The notes under the pieces are model-generated. The model was not told the DNA's origin. It saw only the letters and a list, made by a program, of their open reading frames with translations, and made no database searches. Below, in pieces: positions 52,993-61,114 of a DNA stretch of 64,000 nucleotides (the first letter of the stretch is position 1; each line of letters starts with the position of its first letter). Location: assembly GCF_001428525.1 (NCBI RefSeq), contig NZ_LMHW01000010.1:483269-547268 (forward strand). The letters are read 5' to 3'. Source of the DNA: Flavobacterium sp. Root186. GTDB lineage: Bacteria > Bacteroidota > Bacteroidia > Flavobacteriales > Flavobacteriaceae. The translations under genes and the position numbers were made by a program.

Positions 52993-53595
52993 ATGCAACA
53001 ACAAGTTAAAAGTTATTTATTTTCAACTCAAGATTTTTCTAAACTAACATCGACTCCAGATTTACATCATTTACGATTTGTATTAGGATATGAAAACGGG
53101 ATTATAAAAATTGATGCAGCAGGAGTAAACGCTGCAGGGAAGGAAATAAACAGAATAAATTCAAAAGTTTTATTTGCGACTTCAAATCAGGATAAGTTAA
53201 TAGATCTTAATGAGGTAACAGTTGATTTAAGTCGTAAAAGAACAGCAGTCTTAAATAAACATTTACTATCACCAAAAACAGCCTTCACTGGTATTAAAGC
53301 TTGGGAAGAAAAACTAAGTAAAGTACAGGATTTAAATGAAGTAACATCATACGATGGCTTAAGAATTCGACATTATGCTTTGGAAACAGAGGTAATTACT
53401 TCGATAATAAATAAAGCAGGAATTGAAAAAGTTGGATTATTTTTAGGATTGAATAGTGAAGGAAAAATGACTACTATTTTAGTAGGTTTAGATAAAGGCA
53501 ATAATATTAAAAAAGTGTCAGCGACATCTAAAATAGTAGATGGAGTTTATGACTTTACTGAGCCAAGTCCTCCTTATACAGGTGACGACGATTAA
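52993..53595 (+). CDS. two-domain YDG/YDF...PP-family protein with lost lipoprotein signal
   Basis: 200 residues from an internal ATG, otherwise a close paralogue of the 52068 lipoprotein: QVKSYLFSTQDFSKLT, LRFVLGYENG, FTGIKAWEEKLSKV, VGLFLGLNSEGKMTTI and the tail GVYDFTEPSPPYTGDDD. A lipoprotein signal lies upstream in two other frames, so the ancestral gene started at 52907. It is either a pseudogene or now makes a leaderless protein. A hairpin terminator 30 bases downstream ends the unit. Confidence 0.6.
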   Translation: MQQQVKSYLFSTQDFSKLTSTPDLHHLRFVLGYENGIIKIDAAGVNAAGKEINRINSKVLFATSNQDKLIDLNEVTVDLSRKRTAVLNKHLLSPKTAFTGIKAWEEKLSKVQDLNEVTSYDGLRIRHYALETEVITSIINKAGIEKVGLFLGLNSEGKMTTILVGLDKGNNIKKVSATSKIVDGVYDFTEPSPPYTGDDD

Positions 53596-53624
53596 AAAAT
53601 AATTTTTTATATAACTCAAATACT

Positions 53625-53660
53625 ATCTCTATCAGGTATATACTTGATAGAGATTTTTAT
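53625..53660 (+). terminator. intrinsic terminator after the YDG/YDF...PP gene cluster
   Basis: ATCTCTATCA (53625-53634) and TGATAGAGAT (53645-53654), then TTTTATTT. Confidence 0.8.
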
Positions 53661-53758
53661 TTAATAATTATTTTTTCAAGAAATAATCACATTCAAATTA
53701 AATAAGATATATTTGATTTCAACATGAATAAGCATTTTTTTGTAAATCTAATAAAGAT

Positions 53759-54547
53759 ATGAGTACCCATTCAATTCCTGAAAAAGAACTTGTTGCCATT
53801 ATATTATATATCTCTCTTTTCTTTATAATTGTAGCAGTTGTATTGATAATATTCTTCTATTTTTCCAGAAAAAAAATAATTCAAAAAGAACTTGAGAAAA
53901 AAGATTTGGTACTACAGTATCAAAAAGAGCAGCTTCACGCGATTATAGTTGCGCAGGAAGAAGAACGTAAACGTATTGCCCAAGATTTGCACGATGATAT
54001 AAGTTCAAAACTTAATATTGTGTCTTTAAATACTCATTTACTTTCGGCACCTAATTTAACCGAAGCAGAAACCAGCGAGATTACAGATAATATTATTAAT
54101 CTGACTGCAAAGGCTTTGGAAAATTCCAGAAAAATTGCACATAATTTATTACCACCGGTTTTTGAAAAATTTGGATTAAATGCTGGCGTTGAAGAGTTAT
54201 GCGAAGAATTTGAAACTAGTAAATCTGTTAAAACGTATTATAAAAATGAAATTGATTTTGATGATAATATCGATCGTCATTTACACATTTTTAGAATTTT
54301 ACAGGAATTAATGAATAATTCTCTCCGTCATGGTAAAGCAACAGAAATTTGGATTGCCTTTAAAGACAATAATGGAATAAATACTTGTTATTATGAAGAT
54401 AACGGAATTGGATTTGACAGCACAAAAATGGAGAATCAAAAAGGACTGGGAATGAAAAATATTGACAGCAGGGTTTCGTTTTTGAACGGAACTATAAAAA
54501 TAGATTCAGAAATAAATAAAGGTATTGCTGTAATTTTTACTTTTTAA
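53759..54547 (+). CDS. DesK/NarX-type (HisKA_3) sensor histidine kinase
   Basis: 262 residues. One TM helix (about 12-36) and almost no extracellular part, then a coiled coil, the HisKA_3 box RIAQDLHDDISSKLN with phospho-acceptor H78, and an ATPase domain: LQELMNNSLRHGKA (N-box), YYEDNGIGFD and KGLGMKN. Such kinases sense membrane or partner-protein state, because they lack a large input domain. The partner LuxR-type regulator gene lies 111 bases downstream. The unknown family locus directly upstream may supply the input; this is inferred from position. Confidence 0.9.
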   Translation: MSTHSIPEKELVAIILYISLFFIIVAVVLIIFFYFSRKKIIQKELEKKDLVLQYQKEQLHAIIVAQEEERKRIAQDLHDDISSKLNIVSLNTHLLSAPNLTEAETSEITDNIINLTAKALENSRKIAHNLLPPVFEKFGLNAGVEELCEEFETSKSVKTYYKNEIDFDDNIDRHLHIFRILQELMNNSLRHGKATEIWIAFKDNNGINTCYYEDNGIGFDSTKMENQKGLGMKNIDSRVSFLNGTIKIDSEINKGIAVIFTF

Positions 54548-54658
54548 TATAAATTTTAGTAAATAATTAAGCTTTAGCATCAATAAAATAAGGTTCTGTA
54601 GCTATTATTAATTCATATTTTGTAATTTCGGGAAACCAAATGACCAAAAACAGACAAA

Positions 54659-55324
54659 ATGAATGCCGTAATTAAAATCGCCTTAGTCGATGACGAAGTA
54701 TTGTTTCGGAAAGGAATAGCTTTTTTATTGCAAAGAGAAGACAATATTGAAATTATTTTTGAAGCTTCAAACGGTGAAGAGCTGGTTAATAAATTACATA
54801 GTAATGATGTCAAGCCAGATATTATTATCATGGATTTGAAAATGCCGGTTTTAAATGGTGTCGAAGCAACAAAAATTATCCGGAAATCTTTTCCCGATAT
54901 TAAAATTATTGCCCTGACCAGTTATGACTCAAAATCATTTATTGCAAATATGATTCAGGTTGGAGCAGTTGCATACCTCATTAAAAATACAACTCCAAAA
55001 GATCTAATCAAAACGATTAATGAAGTTAACAGAAAAGGATTTTTTTACAATGAAAATGTATTAAAAACTATTCAGGAAACTATCGTATCTTCTAAAAACT
55101 CAAAAGGCAATCTTGAAACAAGTTTTCTTTCTCCGCGCGAAATTGAAATCCTTCAGCTTATCTGTCAGCAAAAAACAACTACAGAAATAGCAGAACATCT
55201 CTTTTTAAGCCCGCGAACAGTTGAAGGACATCGTAATAATTTACTGCTGAAAACAGAATCACGAAATATTGCCGGTTTGGTAGTTTATGCTATTCAAAAT
55301 GAAATTGCTGTTTTGACATTGTAA
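54659..55324 (+). CDS. NarL/FixJ-type response regulator (LuxR helix-turn-helix)
   Basis: 221 residues. Receiver 1-120: IALVDDEVLF, phospho-Asp in IIIMDLKMPVLNGVE, T in ALTSYD, K in YLIKNTTP. C-terminal LuxR-type domain at about 155-215: LSPREIEILQLICQQ, TTEIAEHLFLSPRTVEGHRNN. Expected partner of the HisKA_3 kinase upstream. A small convergent ORF begins 1 base after the stop. Confidence 0.95.
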   Translation: MNAVIKIALVDDEVLFRKGIAFLLQREDNIEIIFEASNGEELVNKLHSNDVKPDIIIMDLKMPVLNGVEATKIIRKSFPDIKIIALTSYDSKSFIANMIQVGAVAYLIKNTTPKDLIKTINEVNRKGFFYNENVLKTIQETIVSSKNSKGNLETSFLSPREIEILQLICQQKTTTEIAEHLFLSPRTVEGHRNNLLLKTESRNIAGLVVYAIQNEIAVLTL

Positions 55325-55325
55325 T

Positions 55326-55448
55326 TTAGCTTGTTAAAAATTGAATTGATAAAACATAATAAACGATTATTGTAAAAACGAGCACGAAAATGCCTATTTT
55401 TTGCATTATACTAAATCCTTTTGGTTGATTGTTTTGGTTGTAATTCAT
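55326..55448 (-). CDS. candidate 40-residue single-TM protein
   Basis: Short ORF in the 343-base gap between the response regulator and the 55668 gene. It reads MNYNQNNQPKGFSIMQ, then a hydrophobic helix (IGIFVLVFTIIVYYVLSI) and a short tail. A polar, Asn-rich start plus one helix is typical of genuine small membrane proteins in this group. Ends 1 base from the response-regulator stop. It could be chance, since AT-rich gaps often contain such frames. The remainder of the gap is A/T-rich with nothing else recognised. Confidence 0.45.
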   Translation of the reverse strand: MNYNQNNQPKGFSIMQKIGIFVLVFTIIVYYVLSIQFLTS

Positions 55449-55667
55449 TTGGTTTGATTTTTAATCGATTAATCTGGTCGATTTTAAGATTCCAAATTTA
55501 GGCAGAAAAAGTTGTCATAGTTTACGTGTTTTTACCTGTTTTTTACAAAATTTCAATCTTTGAGTATTTTATTCTCTTGTTAATTAACAGTTTTATACTA
55601 TTATAAAACTAGTCTTCTATTGTGATTTTATAAGCTTCCTTTATATCTTTACTTAAAATATTTTTTG

Positions 55668-56927
55668 ATGAAAAAAAGTTTAGTTTATATTTTCATTTTA
55701 TTGCTTTCCCTTAATGCAAAAGCTTCGTTTATTTTACTTCCGATGGATGAAACAACGCAGCAAAATCACTTAAAAGCTTACGGGATTACATATTGGTGTT
55801 TGAGCAGAGATTACAAAGCAAGTTGGTTACTTAATTATCGTGGAGGCTCATTTTTATTGCCAGATGCTGATGAAATCCGTAAAGAATGTAAAATTCGAGG
55901 AGTTAGCTTTGAGATACTTTCAGATAGTGAAGAGGCTTCAATTTTAAATGATATTTCGAGTCCATCGCAAAACATGGAATCAGTTATTCTTGAAAAAGCA
56001 CCGAAAATTGCTGTTTATACTCCAAAAGGTAAACAGCCTTGGGATGATGCAGTAACATTGGTCTTAACTTATGCTGAAATACCATTTACCCCAATATATG
56101 ATGAAGAAGTTTTAAGTGATCAATTGCTGCTGTATGATTGGCTGCATTTGCATCATGAAGACTTTACTGGACAATATGGAAAATTTTATGCCGCTTATAA
56201 AAATACACCCTGGTATATCGAACAGAAAAAAGATGCCGAAGCTTTAGCTTCTAAATTGGGATATTCTAAAGTTTCTCAGGAAAAAGGTGCAGTGGCAAAA
56301 AAAATCAGAGATTTTGTTATTGGCGGTGGATTTATGTTTGCTATGTGCTCAGCCACCGACAGTTTTGATATTGCACTTGCAGCAGATGGTGTTGATATTT
56401 GCGAAACTATGTTTGATGGGGATCCTAGTGAATCTAATTATCAATCAAAACTAAATTATGCTAACTCTTTTGCATTCAAAGACTTTATTTTAGAGCGAAG
56501 ACCAGAAGTTTACGAGTTTTCAGATATTGATATGACAGGTAAAAGAAGAATTCCAATGGAGAAAGATTACTTCACCTTAATGGAATTTTCTGCAAAATGG
56601 GATCCAATCCCAAGTATGTTGTGTCAAAATCATACACAATTAGTAAAAGGATTTATGGGACAGACAACTTCTTTTAATGAAACTTTGGTAAAATCAAATG
56701 TATTAGTAATGGGAACTTGTGAACTAAACGGAGAGGCAAGATACATTCATGGAGAAAAAGGCAAAGGAATGTTTACTTTTTTTGGAGGCCACGATCCTGA
56801 AGATTTTCAACATCAGGTTGGAGATCCGCCGACTGTTTTAGACTTGCATCCTAATTCTCCGGGTTATCGCTTAATATTAAATAACGTTTTATTTCCTGCA
56901 GCAAAAAAGAAAAAGCTTAAAACATAA
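55668..56927 (+). CDS. exported protein of unknown function (glutamine-amidotransferase-like middle region possible)
   Basis: 419 residues. A signal peptide (to NAKA, residue 18) precedes a soluble protein with segments SFILLPMDE, YGITYWCLSRDYKASWLLNYRGGSF, KIAVYTPKGKQPWDDAVTLVLTYAEIPF, LYDWLHLHHEDFTGQYGKF, GGGFMFAMCSATDSFDIALAADG and MFTFFGGHDPEDFQHQVGD. The Rossmann-like opening of the middle region plus FAMCSATDS resembles the class I amidotransferase/BPL_N nucleophile elbow. I recall homologues being labelled asparagine synthetase B, but the N-terminal nucleophile Cys and the SGGxDS ATP loop are absent, so I do not accept that name. TTG 55665 precedes the ATG and is ignored. Confidence 0.75.
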   Translation: MKKSLVYIFILLLSLNAKASFILLPMDETTQQNHLKAYGITYWCLSRDYKASWLLNYRGGSFLLPDADEIRKECKIRGVSFEILSDSEEASILNDISSPSQNMESVILEKAPKIAVYTPKGKQPWDDAVTLVLTYAEIPFTPIYDEEVLSDQLLLYDWLHLHHEDFTGQYGKFYAAYKNTPWYIEQKKDAEALASKLGYSKVSQEKGAVAKKIRDFVIGGGFMFAMCSATDSFDIALAADGVDICETMFDGDPSESNYQSKLNYANSFAFKDFILERRPEVYEFSDIDMTGKRRIPMEKDYFTLMEFSAKWDPIPSMLCQNHTQLVKGFMGQTTSFNETLVKSNVLVMGTCELNGEARYIHGEKGKGMFTFFGGHDPEDFQHQVGDPPTVLDLHPNSPGYRLILNNVLFPAAKKKKLKT

Positions 56928-56928
56928 T

Positions 56929-57735
56929 TTAATTCAACGAAAATTCAAACCAAATAGGAATATGATCGGATATTTTTCGAGCTTCCTGAAGCGTATTGAA
57001 TTTTTTATAGAATAAAATAACCCCTGAATTAATGTTTTTTAATCTATTTGGGTTGTAAAAAACATTATCAAATTCAGAAGCAAGACAAACCTCTCCATTA
57101 CATTTTTGTTTTAAAGTAGTTTTTTGTCTATTCAGCATCGAAGTATATCCCATTTTCTTTAATGGATTAAAAACCGTATGCGACTCCGGGCAATTAAAAT
57201 CCCCCATAAATACTAAATTAAGAGTAGGGTATTGCTGAGGCAGATATTTAAAATATTTAATTTCAGTTTCCGGTTGTTTACTTTTTGTGATTGCGTGAAA
57301 ATTAACTAGAGTAATTGTTTTTTTGTTTATTTCGAAAGTTGCAAAATAAGGTTCGCGATCAATTTCTAGATGATATTTTTTTTCAAGCCAAGGTTCTCCT
57401 TTTAATTTGGCTTTATTTGTTTTCCAAAGAAAGGCATAGCGCTCTTTTTTGTAACTGCTTCCACTTGTAGGATCACTAACAATATAATCCCATTTTGCCC
57501 CTTTTTCATTTAGCAGTGCGGCAAGTTTTGCAACAGTCTGTGAACCGCCGTATCCAGCAACAACTTCCTGAATAGCAATAATGTCATAATCACGTACAGT
57601 ATTAGCTGTAAAATTTAAGATAGATTGTGATTTAGATTTTCCGAAGTTTTCCAGATTCCAGGAAATAATCTTAGTCTGAGCTAAAGATTGGAAAGAAATG
57701 AATAGTAAGAGAACGTAATTTATAATGATTTTCAT
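56929..57735 (-). CDS. exported endonuclease/exonuclease/phosphatase-family protein
   Basis: 268 residues with a signal peptide ending SLAQ. EEP motifs: IISWNLENFG, IIAIQEVVAG (catalytic Glu), LVNFHAITK, LVFMGDFNCPESH and the final SDHIPIW His. Likely a periplasmic or released DNase or phosphodiesterase. CNGEVCLASEFD probably contains a disulphide. It shares this fold with the 4195-7605 protein but has no T9SS domain. Its stop abuts the convergent 55668 gene. Confidence 0.9.
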   Translation of the reverse strand: MKIIINYVLLLFISFQSLAQTKIISWNLENFGKSKSQSILNFTANTVRDYDIIAIQEVVAGYGGSQTVAKLAALLNEKGAKWDYIVSDPTSGSSYKKERYAFLWKTNKAKLKGEPWLEKKYHLEIDREPYFATFEINKKTITLVNFHAITKSKQPETEIKYFKYLPQQYPTLNLVFMGDFNCPESHTVFNPLKKMGYTSMLNRQKTTLKQKCNGEVCLASEFDNVFYNPNRLKNINSGVILFYKKFNTLQEARKISDHIPIWFEFSLN

Positions 57736-57788
57736 GAGGCTTTTAAAAAATCAAATATAAGCATTTCGATATTTTTAAATCAAAATGC

Positions 57789-58019
57789 TTAAAGCTTTTT
57801 GTACCTGTTTTGTAAAGCTTTTCCAATGATTATTATTTGTAAAACAAGAAGTGCAGGTATAAAAATAATCTTCCAGTCTATTTCCAGCCAGCCGGTCTTT
57901 TCAGAAACATAAGCAAAACATATAGACAAGAAAAGACAAAGAAGTATCGTTTTTATGATAATTTTATTGCTGGCCGTGTTAATTTTTGATGTCAGATTAA
58001 ATTTATATTTAGGTTTCAT
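57789..58019 (-). CDS. small two-TM membrane protein
   Basis: 76 residues, Lys-rich N-terminus, then two hydrophobic helices (about 23-40 and 52-68) joined by GWLEIDW. Not recognised. It follows the response-regulator gene by 15 bases on the same strand and precedes the EEP gene, so it may belong to a small unit with the regulator. Confidence 0.6.
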   Translation of the reverse strand: MKPKYKFNLTSKINTASNKIIIKTILLCLFLSICFAYVSEKTGWLEIDWKIIFIPALLVLQIIIIGKALQNRYKKL

Positions 58020-58034
58020 AACGTTTAATAGAAT

Positions 58035-58703
58035 TTAAATTAAGCCGAAATCTTTGGCTATAGCAATTAAGTGAACATTGTTATTGGCTTTAAAATGTAT
58101 TTTTAATTTACTAATTCGTTTCTCAATACTGCTGGTTCCGTTTGGAGTTATCGATTTTGCCTTAAATTCATTTGAAATGTTTCCTAAAATATAACCTCTC
58201 GCCATAAGAGTTAAAATCGAAATGTCATAAGATTCAATTTCAATTAAAGATTTATCATTAAAACTAAAGTTTAAATCTGAAGACAGTATTTTTTCTTCAT
58301 TTTTAAAAGCCTTTTGTATAGCAATTTTTAATTCCTCAATACTGTTTCGTCCCTTAGAAACATAAGCATTGATTTTTAATTCATTAAAAAGTCTTTTTAT
58401 TCTATAAGATTTATCATCTGTTGAAAATATAATTTTTTTTAATTGAGGATGTACCTTATTCACAGCGTTAATAAGCTCTTCGCCATTCAAAATATTGGTG
58501 TTTCGATGATCTATTTTAAATGATAAATCGGTTATTAGTAAATCATAGGGGGTATTGTCGAGTAGGCTTTTTCTAATTTTTAATAAGCCATCATCATAAT
58601 ATTTTACATGGTGAATTACTGGAATTTCTAATTCTTCAAGAACTTTTATAATTGTTGTACTAATGCTGTCTAAGTCCTCTGCAATTAAAACCTTTTTGAA
58701 CAT
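58035..58703 (-). CDS. response regulator with unusual LuxR-like C-terminal domain
   Basis: 222 residues. Receiver domain: KVLIAEDLDS acidic pocket, phospho-Asp in LLITDLSFK, S in IIFSTDD, K in YVSKGRN. The C-terminal part (about 155-222: ISILTLMARGYILGNISNEF, GTSSIEKRISKLKIHF) follows the helix pattern of a LuxR/NarL DNA-binding domain but with an uncommon sequence. No kinase gene is adjacent. A symmetrical AATACGG/CCGTATT sequence 72 bases upstream is a candidate autoregulatory site. Confidence 0.82.
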   Translation of the reverse strand: MFKKVLIAEDLDSISTTIIKVLEELEIPVIHHVKYYDDGLLKIRKSLLDNTPYDLLITDLSFKIDHRNTNILNGEELINAVNKVHPQLKKIIFSTDDKSYRIKRLFNELKINAYVSKGRNSIEELKIAIQKAFKNEEKILSSDLNFSFNDKSLIEIESYDISILTLMARGYILGNISNEFKAKSITPNGTSSIEKRISKLKIHFKANNNVHLIAIAKDFGLI

Positions 58704-58774
58704 ATAACCTTTATTTTATAATAAATTGTAACCTAATTTGTGTTTGCAAAATTAATTCTCCTGTTTATGGTCTT

Positions 58775-58792
58775 AATACGGTTTTCCGTATT
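58775..58792. promoter_or_regulatory. candidate operator AATACGG-N4-CCGTATT
   Basis: Seven-base arms around TTTT, 72 bases upstream of the response-regulator start. GC-rich half-sites stand out in an A/T-rich gap. Confidence 0.4.
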
Positions 58793-59072
58793 TTCTTGTA
58801 TTTATAGATAATTCGTGTAAAATTCGATGGAGATTTATAATTGCTGTATTTTTCAATTGTGCTTTTTTAAATTTTGAATACTTGTAATATTCCTTTTGGC
58901 ATGCAAAAAAGATAAAATAAATAGCTATAGAATATGAAGTTATTGTAGTGTATATTGAAATTATAAATCAAAAATAGAAAACCTAAATTCCTATGAAAGA
59001 GTATAAATACCTGTTTTTGTAAAATGATTAAATTTTTATTTATCGGAGTCTCATTTACAGGTAAATACAAAG

Positions 59073-59098
59073 AAACCCTCTGGTAGGAGGGTTTAGAA
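59073..59098 (-). terminator. weak hairpin after the AhpD-like gene
   Basis: AAACCCTC and GAGGGTTT, 6-base loop; only a short T-run on the minus strand. Confidence 0.5.
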
Positions 59099-59135
59099 TT
59101 TTAAAAATGTTGTAAAATTTATCCTTATAAAGGAA

Positions 59136-59570
59136 TTAGACAGCTCTTAATCCTGTAGTAATTGCCAATCTGTTCCAAGAGTTAATTGTAATGATTGCAA
59201 GGATGATCTCTGCTAAATATTTTTCATCAAATAAGTTCGCTGCATTTTGATAAACTTCGTCAGTGACATGGTTGTTAATTAAAGTTACCTGCTCTGTTAA
59301 AGCTAAAATAGCTTTTTCTTCTTCAGTATAAACATCAGCTTCGCGCCATGCACTTGTTAAGTATATTCTCTGTTCAGAAATTCCATGTTTTCTTGCATCA
59401 GCTGTGTGCATATTAATACAATATGCACAACCATTGATTTGAGATGCACGTATTTTAATTAATTCTTTATGGGTTGGAGTTAATGAAGTAGTAGAAATAT
59501 ATTTTTCTAAGCTCATTAATGCTTGATAAGCTTGTGGGGCAGCTTCTGGGATAAGAATTCTTGATTTCAT
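59136..59570 (-). CDS. carboxymuconolactone decarboxylase/AhpD-like protein
   Basis: 144 residues, all helical. The redox motif in NGCAYCINMHTADARKHG (C-x-x-C plus His) is the alkylhydroperoxidase AhpD core, which reduces peroxides with thiols. It follows the Crp/Fnr regulator gene on the same strand by 79 bases, a frequent pairing that suggests control by it. Its exact electron donor is unknown. Confidence 0.9.
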   Translation of the reverse strand: MKSRILIPEAAPQAYQALMSLEKYISTTSLTPTHKELIKIRASQINGCAYCINMHTADARKHGISEQRIYLTSAWREADVYTEEEKAILALTEQVTLINNHVTDEVYQNAANLFDEKYLAEIILAIITINSWNRLAITTGLRAV

Positions 59571-59649
59571 TTTTATGTGTTTTAAAAGTTCATTACAAAG
59601 GTCAGTAATGTATTCTTTTAAAAACTTGAACTACTTCAAGAAATTAAAA

Positions 59650-60222
59650 TCAGACTTTTCCAGCCCTGATTTTACTCATAAATTCTGCAGAAAAATCTAA
59701 ATAGGAGGCAAGCATGTATTGTGGTACGCGTTGTACAAACTCTGGATTTTGATTCTTAAAATGATGATACCTTTCTTCGGCAGACATTGTAAATAAAAAT
59801 TTAATGCGCATTTGAGCGGCACCAAATGATTTTTGAGAAACGATTCTAAAGTATCTTTCCAGCTTCGGAATTTCAATTAATAAAGATTCCAAAGTGCCTT
59901 TTTCAATTGCAATTAATTCACAGTTTTCAACTGTCTGAATGTAGAAGTGTGATGGAGTAGTATTGTGATAACTTAAATAGTCAGTTATCCACCAATTTTC
60001 AACAGCAAACTGTAAAGTTTGTTCTGTACCTTTTGAATTGATGATATATTGTCTGGCACAGCCTTTAATTACAAAATATAAGGTATTGCAAACTTGGCCT
60101 TCCTGCAATAAGTGCTCTTTCTTTTTTACTTTTGAAATAGTGAGGCATGTTTCTAATATGTCAATTTCTGAAGGCTCTAGTGTTATGAATTTCTGTATAT
60201 GATCAAAAAGTGTCGTAAACAT
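59650..60222 (-). CDS. Crp/Fnr-family transcriptional regulator
   Basis: 190 residues. The N-terminal cyclic-nucleotide-binding-type beta roll (HLLQEGQVCNTLYFVIKGCARQY) is followed by the long dimer helix and a short C-terminal region (YLDFSAEFMSKIRAG) that makes a helix-turn-helix. No Fe-S cysteines or clear cAMP pocket (no RxS arginine) are seen, so the effector is unknown. It probably regulates the AhpD-like gene next to it. Confidence 0.85.
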   Translation of the reverse strand: MFTTLFDHIQKFITLEPSEIDILETCLTISKVKKKEHLLQEGQVCNTLYFVIKGCARQYIINSKGTEQTLQFAVENWWITDYLSYHNTTPSHFYIQTVENCELIAIEKGTLESLLIEIPKLERYFRIVSQKSFGAAQMRIKFLFTMSAEERYHHFKNQNPEFVQRVPQYMLASYLDFSAEFMSKIRAGKV

Positions 60223-60274
60223 TTTATAATTCTTTTTTTGAGAGGTTTAAAGGTAAAACAGATTGTTGTAAAAA

Positions 60275-60303
60275 CAAAAAACCATTCGAATTAACGAATG
60301 GCT
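60275..60303 (-). terminator. terminator of the rplT operon
   Basis: Minus-strand CCATTCG, TTAATT loop, CGAATGG then TTTTTTG. Confidence 0.8.
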
Positions 60304-60346
60304 TCTTTATGATAAGTAAGTAATCTAAATTGAGTTTATAAAACGT

Positions 60347-60691
60347 TTATTTTACTTTATTAAGTATTGCTTTGAAAGCTTCTGGGTGGTTCATAGCTAA
60401 ATCTGCAAGAACTTTACGGTTCAATTCGATTCCGTTAGCTTTAACTTTCCCCATGAATTGAGAATAAGACATTCCTTCTAATCTAGCTCCAGCGTTAATA
60501 CGTTGAATCCATAATGAACGGAAATTTCTTTTATTCTGTTTTCTGTCACGGTAAGCGTAGCTCATCGCTTTCTCTACCGCGTTCTTAGCAACTGTCCAAA
60601 CGTTTTTACGTCTACCAAAGAAACCTTTGGCTTGCTTCATTATTTTTTTTCTTCTTGCTCTTTTAGCAACTGAATTTACCGATCTTGGCAT
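60347..60691 (-). CDS. rplT: 50S ribosomal protein L20
   Basis: 114 residues, normal length. Typical L20: [57 protein letters not shown]. Binds 23S rRNA early in large-subunit assembly and in many bacteria represses its own operon. Last gene of thrS-infC-rpmI-rplT. A 184-base gap with a heptamer hairpin separates it from rpmI. Confidence 0.97.
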
Positions 60692-60804
60692 AATTTTAAT
60701 GTGTTTTTGTAGCAGGCGTCCTGAATTGAATCAAAGGAACTTGAAAGCCATACTCCAAGGTTATATAAATAATTTTTTAACCTAAAGAAATTCTCTAGTC
60801 AAAT

Positions 60805-60870
60805 GTTTTTAAAGTCCAATGTCAAAAGTCACTGATTGACTTTAAACTTTAAGACTTTACAACTTTAGAC
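60805..60870. repeat. AAAGTC-type heptamer hairpin between rpmI and rplT
   Basis: Imperfect inverted arms of AAAGTC/GACTTT heptamers (GTCAAAAGTCACTGATTGAC core). Similar to the copy at 61115. Confidence 0.6.
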
Positions 60871-60875
60871 TTATA

Positions 60876-61073
60876 TTAGATAATTCTTAATTGTTGTTTG
60901 ATGCTTTTCATATCTGTTGAGTGAACTAGCGCTGAGTGTGTCAAAGCTAATTTACGTTTTTTAGATTTTTTAGTCAAGATGTGACTTTTAAAAGCATGCT
61001 TTCTTTTAATCTTTCCAGAACCAGTAACTTTAAAACGTTTCTTAGCGCTAGATTTAGTTTTCATTTTAGGCAT
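60876..61073 (-). CDS. rpmI: 50S ribosomal protein L35
   Basis: 65 residues, normal length: [39 protein letters not shown]. Very basic. Second-last gene of the thrS operon, set between two heptamer hairpins. Confidence 0.97.
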   Translation of the reverse strand: MPKMKTKSSAKKRFKVTGSGKIKRKHAFKSHILTKKSKKRKLALTHSALVHSTDMKSIKQQLRII

Positions 61074-61114
61074 TTTTCCTAGTGTTTTAATTTATTCTTA
61101 CTTACTTATATCTT

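Larger units (their letters stand above)
58704..59135. other. 432-base gap with palindrome and terminator-like hairpin
   Basis: Contains AATACGG-TTTT-CCGTATT (58775-58792), a 67-codon frame (58867-59070) that I do not accept, and a hairpin AAACCCTC/GAGGGTTT (59073-59094) after the AhpD-like gene. Otherwise A/T-rich with no gene. Confidence 0.55.

Noticed and set aside
58867..59070. 67-codon minus-strand ORF in a gene-free gap
   Set aside because: Aromatic-rich random-looking sequence with no start context; AT-rich gaps give such frames by chance.
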